Assembly: GCF_000427885.1 (NCBI RefSeq)
Contig: NZ_ATYW01000009.1
Coordinates: forward strand, 182,641 to 246,640
Origin: Glycomyces tenuis DSM 44171
Lineage (GTDB): Bacteria > Actinomycetota > Actinomycetes > Mycobacteriales > Micromonosporaceae
Length of the DNA: 64,000 nucleotides
Reading direction: 5' to 3'
Position 1 is the stretch's first letter; every line of letters begins with the position of its first letter. Under the pieces are notes generated by a model. That model made no database searches, had not been told where the DNA came from, and worked only from the letters and a program-made list of their open reading frames with translations. The position numbers and the translations under genes are program-made. Positions 7,329 to 15,454 of this stretch are shown here, piece by piece.

Positions 7329-9319
7329 GCCCGCCACTCCAATGCCGCGCCCGCGGGCGCCTCGAAACCGAACACCCGAGCGTACAGCGCGTGCTCGGCC
7401 AGGACCGCGCTCACGATCGTGGACGCCCGCCGGAAACCGTGCTGCTCGCCCTCGTACGCGAGGTAGGCGTGGGGGATCCCCCTGCCCTCGACGCGCTCCA
7501 GCAGCCGCTCGCTCTGCGCGGGCGTGCAGATCGCGTCCTCCAGGCCCTGCAGCAGGAGGAACGGCGCCGAGATCCGGCCGGCGTGGTTCACCGGCGAGCG
7601 CTCGCGGTACCGCTCGGGCACCTCGTCGACCGGCCCGATCAGCGTGTGCAGGTACCGCGATTCGAAGTCGTGCGTCGCGTCGCCGAGCCAGCCCGACAGG
7701 TCCAGAATGGGGTACTTGATCGTCGCGCAGGCGTAGAGCCCTTCGGCCGCGGCAGAGGCCAGCGACGCGGCGGAGGTCCAGCCTCCGGCGCTGCCGCCCC
7801 TGATCGCCAGGCGCGAGCCGTCGGCGGTGCCCTCCTCGGCGAGCGCCCGCGCCACGGCCGCGCAGTCCTCGACGTCCACCACGCCCCACTGCTCGCGCAG
7901 CCGCTCGCGGTACTCGCGCCCGTAGCCGGTCGAGCCGCCGTAGTTCACCTCCGCCACGCCGATGCCCCTCGAGGTGAAGTAGGCCAGCTCCAGGTCGAGG
8001 GCGGCCCGGACGTGGCTGGTGGGCCCGCCGTGGACCCAGACCACGTACGGCGGCAGTTCCCCTGCCGGGGCCGCGAAGTCGGGATTGCGCGGCGGGTAGA
8101 CGTGGGCGTGGACCTCGCGCCCGCCCGGACCGGTGAAGGTCCGGTGCTCCGGTTCGGGGTAGTAGGCGGGGTCGACGGGATCGGCGTGCGGTTCGCCGAC
8201 GATGCGGACCTCGCCGGTGACGGTGTCGCAGGCGACGATCTCGTAGGTCCGGTCGGGCCCGGCGGCGAGGCCGAACACCGTGTCGCCCTGGGCGAGCAGC
8301 GACGGCGCCCAATCGGTCCACGGACCGCCGGCCACGCCGCTCATCGCCCCCAGATCGGGGTCGAGGACGCCGAGCACGCTCTCGCCCCGGCCGTGGACAG
8401 TGGCGATGCGGCCGTCGTCGAGGACCTGGAACCACCTCGAACCGATCGTCCACAGGGCCCCGGCGAACTCCTCCTCGGCCGGATACAGCTCGACGGTCTC
8501 CCCGGAACCGGGGTCGATCCGGTACAGGTTCCACCAGCCGGTGCGGTCGCTCGCGGCGATGAGCGTGCCGTCGGGCGCCCACTCGGCCTGCGGAACGGAC
8601 TCCCCGCCGCCCCCGGCGACGGTCCGCACGTCCTTGAAGGCGCCGCCCGAGGTGACGGTGGCGACGCGCAGTTCCGTCTCGTCCCACGGCATGTCCGGGT
8701 GGTTCCAGGCGATCCACGCGACCGCCGTGCCGTCAGGGCTGATGCGCGGACCGGTCGTGAAGCGGTAGGCGTCGTCGGTCAGCTCGCGGACCGCCGCGCG
8801 GTCCTCGGCGGCCGAGCCGTCCAGCGGCACCGCCGCCAGGACCCGCCGCAGCTGCGTGGACCGCTTCCCGGTGAACTCCTCGAGGACCGCCCACACCTCG
8901 TCGCGGCCGGGGGCGAACCCCATGTCGCACCACCGCAGTCCGCTCGGGAACCGCGGCTCCGGGGTGATCGGGCGCGGCTCGCGCCCGCTGTCGGGCTCGA
9001 AGACGTAGAGCCGCTGGTCGTCGAAGTTCGAGAAGACGACCAGTGGCCCGTCGCCGGTCATGCGGCCGACCCAGGGCGTCCCGCCGTACTCGTGGACGCG
9101 GTTGCGGACGTTCCACGGCTCGGGCAGCACCGACTCGGTCGAGCCGTCGCCGCGGCGGCGGACCAGCGCCCGGCGCCCGCCCTCGGCCGGGCGCGGCTCG
9201 GTCCACCACAGCTCGCCGCCGACCGTGCCGAGGAACCCCGGCCGTCCGTCACCCGCCGCCACCATCTCCGCGGTGATCGGTGACGCCCAAGTGCCGCAAG
9301 GGGAGCGTTCCACGCTCAT
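7325..9319 (-). CDS. S9 family peptidase (acylaminoacyl-peptidase / prolyl-oligopeptidase type)
   Basis: A 664-aa two-domain serine peptidase. Residues 1 to about 390 form the beta-propeller that restricts entry to short peptides (repeated blades such as WAPDGTLIAASDRTGWWNLY). The C-terminal alpha/beta hydrolase domain has the triad Ser510 in GGSAGG, Asp595 in LQGLEDA and His627 in GEQHGF. No signal peptide is present. It would cleave oligopeptides delivered by the transporter encoded upstream in the same operon. The ATG at 9319 overlaps the stop of the M20 gene (ATGA), and the reading frame can be followed without break to the TGA that overlaps the LD-carboxypeptidase start. Exact specificity (acyl-aminoacyl versus prolyl) cannot be told. 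Confidence 0.92.
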   Translation of the reverse strand: MSVERSPCGTWASPITAEMVAAGDGRPGFLGTVGGELWWTEPRPAEGGRRALVRRRGDGSTESVLPEPWNVRNRVHEYGGTPWVGRMTGDGPLVVFSNFDDQRLYVFEPDSGREPRPITPEPRFPSGLRWCDMGFAPGRDEVWAVLEEFTGKRSTQLRRVLAAVPLDGSAAEDRAAVRELTDDAYRFTTGPRISPDGTAVAWIAWNHPDMPWDETELRVATVTSGGAFKDVRTVAGGGGESVPQAEWAPDGTLIAASDRTGWWNLYRIDPGSGETVELYPAEEEFAGALWTIGSRWFQVLDDGRIATVHGRGESVLGVLDPDLGAMSGVAGGPWTDWAPSLLAQGDTVFGLAAGPDRTYEIVACDTVTGEVRIVGEPHADPVDPAYYPEPEHRTFTGPGGREVHAHVYPPRNPDFAAPAGELPPYVVWVHGGPTSHVRAALDLELAYFTSRGIGVAEVNYGGSTGYGREYRERLREQWGVVDVEDCAAVARALAEEGTADGSRLAIRGGSAGGWTSAASLASAAAEGLYACATIKYPILDLSGWLGDATHDFESRYLHTLIGPVDEVPERYRERSPVNHAGRISAPFLLLQGLEDAICTPAQSERLLERVEGRGIPHAYLAYEGEQHGFRRASTIVSAVLAEHALYARVFGFEAPAGAALEWRA

Positions 9320-10650
9320 GCCCTCCTCAAGAACTCGTCGAGCACGCTCACCCCGAAATGCAGGCCCTCCACCGGGACGCGCTCGTCCACGCCGTGCGCG
9401 AGCCTGCCGTAGCCGAACTCGGGCGGCACCTTGAGCGGCGAGAAGCCGTAGCCGACGACGCCCAGGCGCGAGAACTGCTTCGCGTCCGTGCCGCCCGACA
9501 TGCAGTAGGGCACGACGTGCCCTTCGGGGTCGAACTTCAGGACCGCCTCGCGCGCCGCCGCGAACGTGGGCGAGTCCACCGGCGCGCTGAGCGCCACCTC
9601 CCGGTGCTGGAACTCCCAGTCCACCTCGGGCCCGGTCAGCTCGTTCATCGTCGCGATGAACTCCTCCTCCCAGCCGGGCAGCATCCGGCCGTCCACCTGC
9701 GCGGCGGCGTGCTCGGGGATGACGTTGACCTTGTACCCGGCCTCGAACACGGTCGGGTTGGCGCTGTTGCGCAGCGTCGACTCGACCAGTTGCGCCGCCG
9801 GTCCCAGCCGCGCGAGCAGCGCGTCCACGTCGAAGTCCGCGTCGTCCAGGTCCGCCTCGACGCCGTACACCGCGGCCAGCCCGGTCAGGGCCGCGCGCAC
9901 CGTCGGCACCAGCCGTACCGGCCAGCGGTGCCGCCCGATGCGGGCGACGGCCTCGGCGAGGATCGTCACCGCGTTGTGCGGGTTGGCCTTCGAGCCGTGC
10001 CCGGCCCGGCCGCGGGCGGTCAGGTTCAGCCACGCGGTGCCGCGCTCGCCCGCCCCGATCGGGTAGATCCGCAGCCCGTCGCCGCCGTGGAAGCTGTAGC
10101 CGCCCGCCTCGCTGACGCCCTCGGTGCAGCCTTCGAACAGCTCGCCGTGGTGGTCGGCGAGGAAGCCGGAGCCGTACTCGGCGCTCGCCTCCTCGTCGGC
10201 GGTGAACGCCACGACGACGTCCCGCCTCGGCCGCACTCCCGCTCTGGCCCAGGACCGCACCGCGGCCAGGATCATCGCGTCCATGCCCTTCATGTCGAGC
10301 GCGCCGCGGCCCCACACGATCCCGTCGCGGACCTCGCCGGAGAACGGGTCGACCGACCAGTCGGCGGCCGCGGCGGGCACGACGTCGAGATGGCCGTGCA
10401 CCAGCAGCGCGTCGGCGGACGAGTCGTCTCCGGCGATCCGCGCCACCACGTTCGAGCGGCCCGGCGCCTTCTCGAGGATCACCGGTTCGGCGCCCGCCTC
10501 GGCGAGGCGCTCGGCGGCGTATTCGGCGGCCTCGCGCTCGCGGCCGTCGCCGCCGCCGCGGTTGGTGGTGTCGATGCGGATCAGCTCGGAGGTGAAGCGG
10601 ACGACCTCCTGGAGCGAGCGCTCGTCGACGATCTGATCGGACTCAGCCAT
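9316..10650 (-). CDS. M20 family metallopeptidase (ArgE/DapE/CPG2-like)
   Basis: A 444-aa dinuclear zinc peptidase/deacylase. The ligand motifs are complete: HGHLDVVP with His87, GRGALDMKG with Asp119, and ADEEASAE with the catalytic and bridging glutamates 153-154; a dimerisation insert follows (about 210-330). Family members hydrolyse dipeptides, aminoacyl or acyl-amino acids. GGAGGAAT lies directly before the ATG at 10650, inside the 3' end of the D-aminopeptidase gene; the two genes overlap by eight bases. Placed between a D-aminopeptidase and an S9 peptidase, it probably trims imported peptides in the cytoplasm. Annotation as ArgE or DapE would be unsupported. Confidence 0.92.
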   Translation of the reverse strand: MAESDQIVDERSLQEVVRFTSELIRIDTTNRGGGDGREREAAEYAAERLAEAGAEPVILEKAPGRSNVVARIAGDDSSADALLVHGHLDVVPAAAADWSVDPFSGEVRDGIVWGRGALDMKGMDAMILAAVRSWARAGVRPRRDVVVAFTADEEASAEYGSGFLADHHGELFEGCTEGVSEAGGYSFHGGDGLRIYPIGAGERGTAWLNLTARGRAGHGSKANPHNAVTILAEAVARIGRHRWPVRLVPTVRAALTGLAAVYGVEADLDDADFDVDALLARLGPAAQLVESTLRNSANPTVFEAGYKVNVIPEHAAAQVDGRMLPGWEEEFIATMNELTGPEVDWEFQHREVALSAPVDSPTFAAAREAVLKFDPEGHVVPYCMSGGTDAKQFSRLGVVGYGFSPLKVPPEFGYGRLAHGVDERVPVEGLHFGVSVLDEFLRRA

Positions 10651-11476
10651 ATTCCTCCTCCACCGCCGCGGCGGCCACGGTGGTGACCGCCTTGAAGCAT
10701 CGGATTCCCTTGTACATCGTCTTGGCCTTGAAGGCGACTCTGCGCTCGTCGCTCTGGGACACCCCCGGAATGACGGTCGCCGCCCCGGCCAGGTGCTCGG
10801 CGTCGAACTCGACTTCGAACCGGTGCGGCCCGTTCACGGCCTTGTCGCGGCGCCCGGCCAGCGCCATCGCCTGTTCGGCCGCCCGCCGGATGTCGGCGGC
10901 GGTGCGAGCGGGAGGCCGGCAGACCGCCGCATAGCGCGAGACATAGTCCTTGACCGCCACGCCGACGGCGCCCGGCGCGTACCAGCGCGAATCACGGATG
11001 GTCTTGTCGTCGCCGGTCACCAGGATCACCGGCACCCCGAACTCGTCGGCGACCTTCGCGTTCAGGTAGCCCTCGCTGGCCGGGTAGTCGTCCAGCCACA
11101 CGCCGGTGATGCTATTGGCCAGGTAGGTGTGCGCGAGCACCCCTTCGGCTCCGGCCCCCGCGTGGTAGCCGAGAAAGACGACGCCGTCGACGTCGCCGTG
11201 CTGGACGCCCTCCATCATGGACAGTTCCTTGTGCCGTCCGGTGAGCATCGAGGCGCGCTCGTCGAGCCGCTCCAGCAGCAGGTTCCGCATCGTCCAATGG
11301 GCCTCGTTGACCAGCACCGCGTCCGCTCCGCCGTCGAAGAGCCCGGCGATCGCCGCGTTCACGTCCCCGGTGAAGACCGGCCGCTGCCGCTCCCACTGCG
11401 GCCCGCCGGGCAGCACGTCGGCCGGGCACGTGACACCGGTGGCGCCCTCCATGTCGGCGCTGATGAGGATCTTCAC
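10643..11476 (-). CDS. M55 family D-aminopeptidase (DppA type)
   Basis: A 277-aa relative of Bacillus DppA, the zinc D-aminopeptidase that releases N-terminal D-alanine from D-Ala-containing peptides. Ligands match the reference positions closely: Asp8 and Glu10 in SADMEG, His60 in NEAHW, His105 in GYHAGAG, with His116 and the conserved SEGYLN segment after. The start is a GTG at 11476 overlapping the stop of the upstream ATPase gene (GTGA). The B. subtilis dpp operon also links such an enzyme with a peptide ABC transporter, which supports a role in taking in and degrading cell-wall D-amino-acid peptides. Cytoplasmic, probably a decamer as in the family. Confidence 0.95.
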   Translation of the reverse strand: MKILISADMEGATGVTCPADVLPGGPQWERQRPVFTGDVNAAIAGLFDGGADAVLVNEAHWTMRNLLLERLDERASMLTGRHKELSMMEGVQHGDVDGVVFLGYHAGAGAEGVLAHTYLANSITGVWLDDYPASEGYLNAKVADEFGVPVILVTGDDKTIRDSRWYAPGAVGVAVKDYVSRYAAVCRPPARTAADIRRAAEQAMALAGRRDKAVNGPHRFEVEFDAEHLAGAATVIPGVSQSDERRVAFKAKTMYKGIRCFKAVTTVAAAAVEEEYG

Positions 11477-12459
11477 GCCGCCGCCCGCCGCTCGATCCGG
11501 TGAAGGTGGCAGGCCACCCGGTGCCGCGACGCGTCGGCCGACAGCACCTCGAGGTCCTCGCGCTCGCACTGGTCCGAGACCGCCGAGGCCCGGCCCGAGG
11601 CGTACTCCTGGCAGCGCGGCCGGAAGCGGCATCCGCCGGGGATCTTCGCCGCATCGGGCAGCTCCCCGGACAGGACGATCGGCTTCGGCAGCGGCGAGTC
11701 GGGCAGGACCGACACCAGCGCCCGCGTGTACGGGTGCCGCGGCTCGGTGAGCACCTGCTCGACCGGGCCCTGCTCGACGATCCGCCCGAGGTACATGATC
11801 GCGATCCGGTCGGCGATGCTCCAGGCCAGGCCCAGGTCGTGGGTGATCACCAGCGCGCCGAGGTCCATCTCCTCGCGCAGCCGCAGCAGCAGTGCGAGGA
11901 TCTCGCCGCGCACCGACGCGTCCAGGCTCGCCACCGGCTCGTCGGCGATGATGATGCTCGGGTCCAGGACCAGCGCGCCCGCGATCACCGCCCGCTGGCG
12001 CTGCCCGCCGGAGAGCTCGTGCGGATAGGACAGGAAGAACTTCTCGGCGGGCCGCAGCCCGGCCCGCGCGAGCGCGTCGGCGACCCGCTCGGTCTCGTCG
12101 TCGACCAGGCCGTGGATGCGCAGCCCTTCGGCCACCGCGTCGTAGATCGTGTGGCGCGGGTTCAGTGCGCCCGTCGGGTCCTGGAGGATCAGCTGGACCT
12201 TGCGGCGGTAGGCCTTCAGCGCCTTGGTGGAGTAGCGCAGCGGCTCGTCCCCGAAGGAGACCGATCCGCGCGTCGCCCGCTCCAGGCCGAGCAGCGTGCG
12301 CGCCAGCGTCGTCTTCCCGCAGCCCGACTCGCCCGCCAGAGCGACGATCTCGCCGGGCGCCACATCAAGGTTGACGCCGTCGACCGCCCTGGCCGTCCTC
12401 CCGCCCGGCAGGCCGAAGTCCACGCCGAGGTCTCTTGCGGACAAGAGCGGTGATGTCAC
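11473..12459 (-). CDS. Oligopeptide-type ABC transporter ATP-binding protein (OppF/DppF type)
   Basis: A 328-aa ATPase energising the peptide importer of this operon. Walker A GESGCGKT (about residues 38-45), Q-loop [13 protein letters not shown], signature LSGGQRQR, Walker B IIIADEP with D-loop SLDAS, and switch His in VITHDLG are all intact. The C-terminal oligopeptide-transporter extension includes the Cys-rich [10 protein letters not shown] segment characteristic of Opp/Dpp ATPases. The start is a GTG at 12459 overlapping the stop of the companion ATPase gene (GTGA). Confidence 0.95.
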   Translation of the reverse strand: MTSPLLSARDLGVDFGLPGGRTARAVDGVNLDVAPGEIVALAGESGCGKTTLARTLLGLERATRGSVSFGDEPLRYSTKALKAYRRKVQLILQDPTGALNPRHTIYDAVAEGLRIHGLVDDETERVADALARAGLRPAEKFFLSYPHELSGGQRQRAVIAGALVLDPSIIIADEPVASLDASVRGEILALLLRLREEMDLGALVITHDLGLAWSIADRIAIMYLGRIVEQGPVEQVLTEPRHPYTRALVSVLPDSPLPKPIVLSGELPDAAKIPGGCRFRPRCQEYASGRASAVSDQCEREDLEVLSADASRHRVACHLHRIERRAAA

Positions 12460-13460
12460 TGGAGTGCCTCCTCGTCCGTCGAGGCGATCGGGTCGCCGGC
12501 CTGGGCCACGAAGCAGGCGCTGCTCCTGTCGCCCGCGCCCGGCAGCCCCAGCAGCTCCGGTTCGGCGTCGGCGCATTCGGCGACGGCGACCGGGCAGCGC
12601 GGCCGGAACGAGCAGCCCGACGGCAGATCGGCCGGGTCGGGCGGATCGCCGGCCAGACCCCCCGGCCGTTTGCGGGAGGCCGCGTCGCCGATGACCGGGA
12701 ACGCCGCCCCGAGCGCGTGCGAGTACGGATGCCGGGCGTCGGCGAACAGCTCGCGGGCCGGACCGAGCTCGACGACGCGCCCGGCGTACATGACCGCGGT
12801 CCGGTCGCACGTGGCCGACAGCACCGACAGGTCGTGGCTGATCATGACCAGTCCGACGCCGCGCTCGGCCACGAGACCAGTGATGAGCTCCAGCACCTGG
12901 GCCTGCACCATGACGTCGAGTGCGGTGGTGGCCTCGTCGGCGATGATCAGCTCCGGGCCGCACGCCAGGGCCATCGCGATCATGACCCGCTGGCGCTGCC
13001 CGCCGGACAGCTCGTGCGGGTAGTTCCGCGCCCGCGAGGCCGGCAGGCCGACCAGTTCGAGCAGTTCGGCGGCCCTGCGGGACGCCTCGGTCTTGGTGAC
13101 GTGCTCGTGCACCAGGATCGGTTCGGCGATCTGCGGGCCGATCCGCTGCACCGCGTTCAGCGAGTGCATCGCCCCCTGGAAGACGATCGAGGCCCCGACC
13201 CACCTGACGGCGCGCAGCCGGCCCCAGCCCATCGTGAGCACGTCCTCCCCGGACAGCAGGACCTCGCCGGTGACGGCCGCGGTCCGCGGCAGCAGCCGCA
13301 GGATCGCCATAGCCAGTGTGGACTTCCCGCAGCCGGACTCGCCGGCGACGCCGAGCGTCCGCCCCGCCTCCAGCGTCAAGTCCACGCCCCGGACGGCCGG
13401 GACCGCGCCGCGCGAGGTGCGGTAGGTGACGTTGAGATCGCGGATCTCGAGCAGCGTCAC
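12456..13460 (-). CDS. Oligopeptide-type ABC transporter ATP-binding protein (OppD/DppD type)
   Basis: A 334-aa ATPase, the second motor subunit of the peptide importer. It carries Walker A GESGCGKS, signature LSGGQRQR, Walker [13 protein letters not shown] and switch MISHDLS, and ends with the Opp/Dpp domain containing [10 protein letters not shown]. The Q-loop region reads [14 protein letters not shown], typical of the OppD branch, which separates it from the OppF-like partner. The GTG start at 13460 overlaps the stop of the DppC-like permease (GTGA). Confidence 0.95.
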   Translation of the reverse strand: MTLLEIRDLNVTYRTSRGAVPAVRGVDLTLEAGRTLGVAGESGCGKSTLAMAILRLLPRTAAVTGEVLLSGEDVLTMGWGRLRAVRWVGASIVFQGAMHSLNAVQRIGPQIAEPILVHEHVTKTEASRRAAELLELVGLPASRARNYPHELSGGQRQRVMIAMALACGPELIIADEATTALDVMVQAQVLELITGLVAERGVGLVMISHDLSVLSATCDRTAVMYAGRVVELGPARELFADARHPYSHALGAAFPVIGDAASRKRPGGLAGDPPDPADLPSGCSFRPRCPVAVAECADAEPELLGLPGAGDRSSACFVAQAGDPIASTDEEALQ

Positions 13461-14371
13461 GGCGCCTCACCTCGCAGACGGGGGTTGAACACGGCCTCCA
13501 GAGCCCTGCCGCACATCATGAACGCGGCGACGACGATGAGGATCGCCAGGCCCGGCGGCAGCAGGTACCACCAGGCGTGCGCCGAGACCGCCCCGTTGCT
13601 GGAGGCGCGGTTGAGGATCGAGCCCCACGAGACGACGTTCGGGTCGCCCAGGCCCAGCCACGCCAGCGAGGACTCCATGAGGATCGCCGAGGGCACCAGC
13701 AGCGTCGCGCTCGCCAGTACCAGCGGCAGCACGTTCGGCAGGATGTGGCGGGTCATCTGGTGCCAGTGGCCGGCGCCGAGTGCCCGCGCCCGCTCCAGGT
13801 AGGGCCTGGCCTGCACGGTCAGCGTCTGGGCGCGCACCAGGCGGGCCGTGCTCGACCAGGACACGAGCGCGATGACGGCGACCGTGGTGGCGAAGCTGCG
13901 CCCCAGCACGGCCAGCAGCGCGATCGCCACGACCAGGCTCGGCAGCACCATGAACCAGTCGGAGACGCGCAGCGCGATCCAGCCGTACCAGCCGCCGACG
14001 TGGCCGCTGGTGATCCCGACGAGCGTGCCGACGAGGATCGCCGCGACCGTCGCGGTCAGCCCGATGAGCAGCGACAGCCTCGTGCCCCACACGGTCAGCG
14101 CCAGGACCGAGCGGCCGGTCTCGTCGGTGCCCAGCGGGAACTCGGCGCTGGGCGGGGACATGCGGCCGCCGGTGGCCTGCGTGACGCTCAAGGCCGAGGC
14201 GTCGATCAGCAGCGGCGCGGCCAAGGCGAGGAGCACGATCGCGCCCAGGACCACCAGGCCGACCATGCCGCTGCGCTGGGCGCGGTAGTCGCGCCAGGCG
14301 CGCGCCACCGCCCGCCTGCGCCGGGCCCGTCGCACCGCCCGTGGGGACATCGCTCGCGTCGCAGTGCTCAT
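13457..14371 (-). CDS. Peptide-type ABC transporter permease (DppC/OppC type)
   Basis: A 304-aa inner membrane permease. A basic N-terminal tail is followed by a first helix ([21 protein letters not shown]), an extracytoplasmic loop with the family motif [20 protein letters not shown], and about five further helices. The EAA-type coupling loop reads [23 protein letters not shown]. The ATG at 14371 overlaps the stop of the DppB-like gene (ATGA). It pairs with that permease to form the channel. Confidence 0.94.
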   Translation of the reverse strand: MSTATRAMSPRAVRRARRRRAVARAWRDYRAQRSGMVGLVVLGAIVLLALAAPLLIDASALSVTQATGGRMSPPSAEFPLGTDETGRSVLALTVWGTRLSLLIGLTATVAAILVGTLVGITSGHVGGWYGWIALRVSDWFMVLPSLVVAIALLAVLGRSFATTVAVIALVSWSSTARLVRAQTLTVQARPYLERARALGAGHWHQMTRHILPNVLPLVLASATLLVPSAILMESSLAWLGLGDPNVVSWGSILNRASSNGAVSAHAWWYLLPPGLAILIVVAAFMMCGRALEAVFNPRLRGEAP

Positions 14372-15444
14372 GACTTCCGGATCCTCGGGTCGATGAACCA
14401 GTACAGGATCTCCGCGCACAGCACCGCGATGATCGTCGAACTGGAGAACAGGACGAACAGGGCCTGGAGCATGGGCCGGTCGGGGTAGAAGATCGAGGAG
14501 ACGAACAGGCTCCCCAGGCCCGGCCAGCTGAAGACCGTCTCGGTGATGATCGCGCCGTTGACGATGTTCCCGATCGCCAGGAACACCATCGTGATCGTCG
14601 GCAGCAGCGCGTTCGGGACGGCGTGCCTGCGGCGCACCGCGTCGTCGCGCAGGCCCTTGGCGCGGGCGGTGGTCAGGTAGTCGGCGCCGATCTCGTCGAG
14701 GATCGAGGAGCGCATGACCATCAGGTACCCCGCGTAGACCACCGCGGTGTAGGTGAGCACCGGCAGCACCATGTGGTGTCCGATGTCGAGCGCCTGCGAC
14801 AGGAGGCCGTCGGGCGTGCTCGCCGAGCGCATCCCGTTGACGGGGAACAGCCCCAGGTAGCGGGCGAAGACCAGGATGACGATCATGCCGAGCCAGAACG
14901 TCGGCGCCGAGTACAGCAGCAGCCCGGCGGCGACATGGGAGCGGTCGAAGCGGCTGCCCTGCTTCCAGCCCGCGCGGGTGCCGATCCAGAAGCCGAGCAG
15001 GACGGCCAGGACGACGCCGGTGCCCGACAGCAGCAGCGTCGCCGGGAGCCGCTCGAGGACCAGCTCGGAGATCGGCTGGCGGTACTGGAGCGAGGTGCCG
15101 AGGTCGCCGGTCAGGGTGCCGGTGATGTAGTCGAGGAACTGGTTCCACAACGGCTGGTCCAGGCCCAGCTCGGCGCGCATCGCCTCCCGCTGCTCGGGCG
15201 TGACCGGGCGCTCGCGGGTGAGCTGGTCGATCGGGTCGCCGGCGATGAGCCGGAAGATGAAGAACGAGGAGAACAGCACCAGCAGCAGGGACACGGCGGC
15301 GCCGCTGAGGTGTTTGAGCAGGTAACGTCCGAATCCCGTGGTGACGCGGCCGGTGGGCGCGGTTCCGGGGCCTGCTGCCGGTGCCTGTTCCGCGGACGGG
15401 TCCCGGTCGGGGCCCCCGTCCGCGGAAGGTCGATGAGCGGTCAT
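14368..15444 (-). CDS. Peptide-type ABC transporter permease (DppB/OppB type)
   Basis: A 358-aa permease with the DppB pattern: first helix AVSLLLVLFSSFFIFRLIAGDP, loop REAMRAELGLDQPLW, then six-helix core with the EAA loop DYLTTARAKGLRDDAVRRRHAVPNALLP. It has an unusually long, Pro/Ala-rich and hydrophilic N-terminal tail of about 40 residues that is absent from standard DppB proteins. It starts ten bases after the binding-protein gene, with GGGAG overlapping that gene's stop as ribosome site; this is the only junction of the operon without an overlap. Confidence 0.94.
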   Translation of the reverse strand: MTAHRPSADGGPDRDPSAEQAPAAGPGTAPTGRVTTGFGRYLLKHLSGAAVSLLLVLFSSFFIFRLIAGDPIDQLTRERPVTPEQREAMRAELGLDQPLWNQFLDYITGTLTGDLGTSLQYRQPISELVLERLPATLLLSGTGVVLAVLLGFWIGTRAGWKQGSRFDRSHVAAGLLLYSAPTFWLGMIVILVFARYLGLFPVNGMRSASTPDGLLSQALDIGHHMVLPVLTYTAVVYAGYLMVMRSSILDEIGADYLTTARAKGLRDDAVRRRHAVPNALLPTITMVFLAIGNIVNGAIITETVFSWPGLGSLFVSSIFYPDRPMLQALFVLFSSSTIIAVLCAEILYWFIDPRIRKS

Positions 15445-15454
15445 CGGATGCCGG

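Noticed and set aside
6399-8717. Long open frame suggesting a fused LD-carboxypeptidase
   Set aside because: The N-terminal part overlaps the S9 peptidase in another frame and is Arg-rich nonsense; the S66 fold starts at 7328 with a ribosome site.
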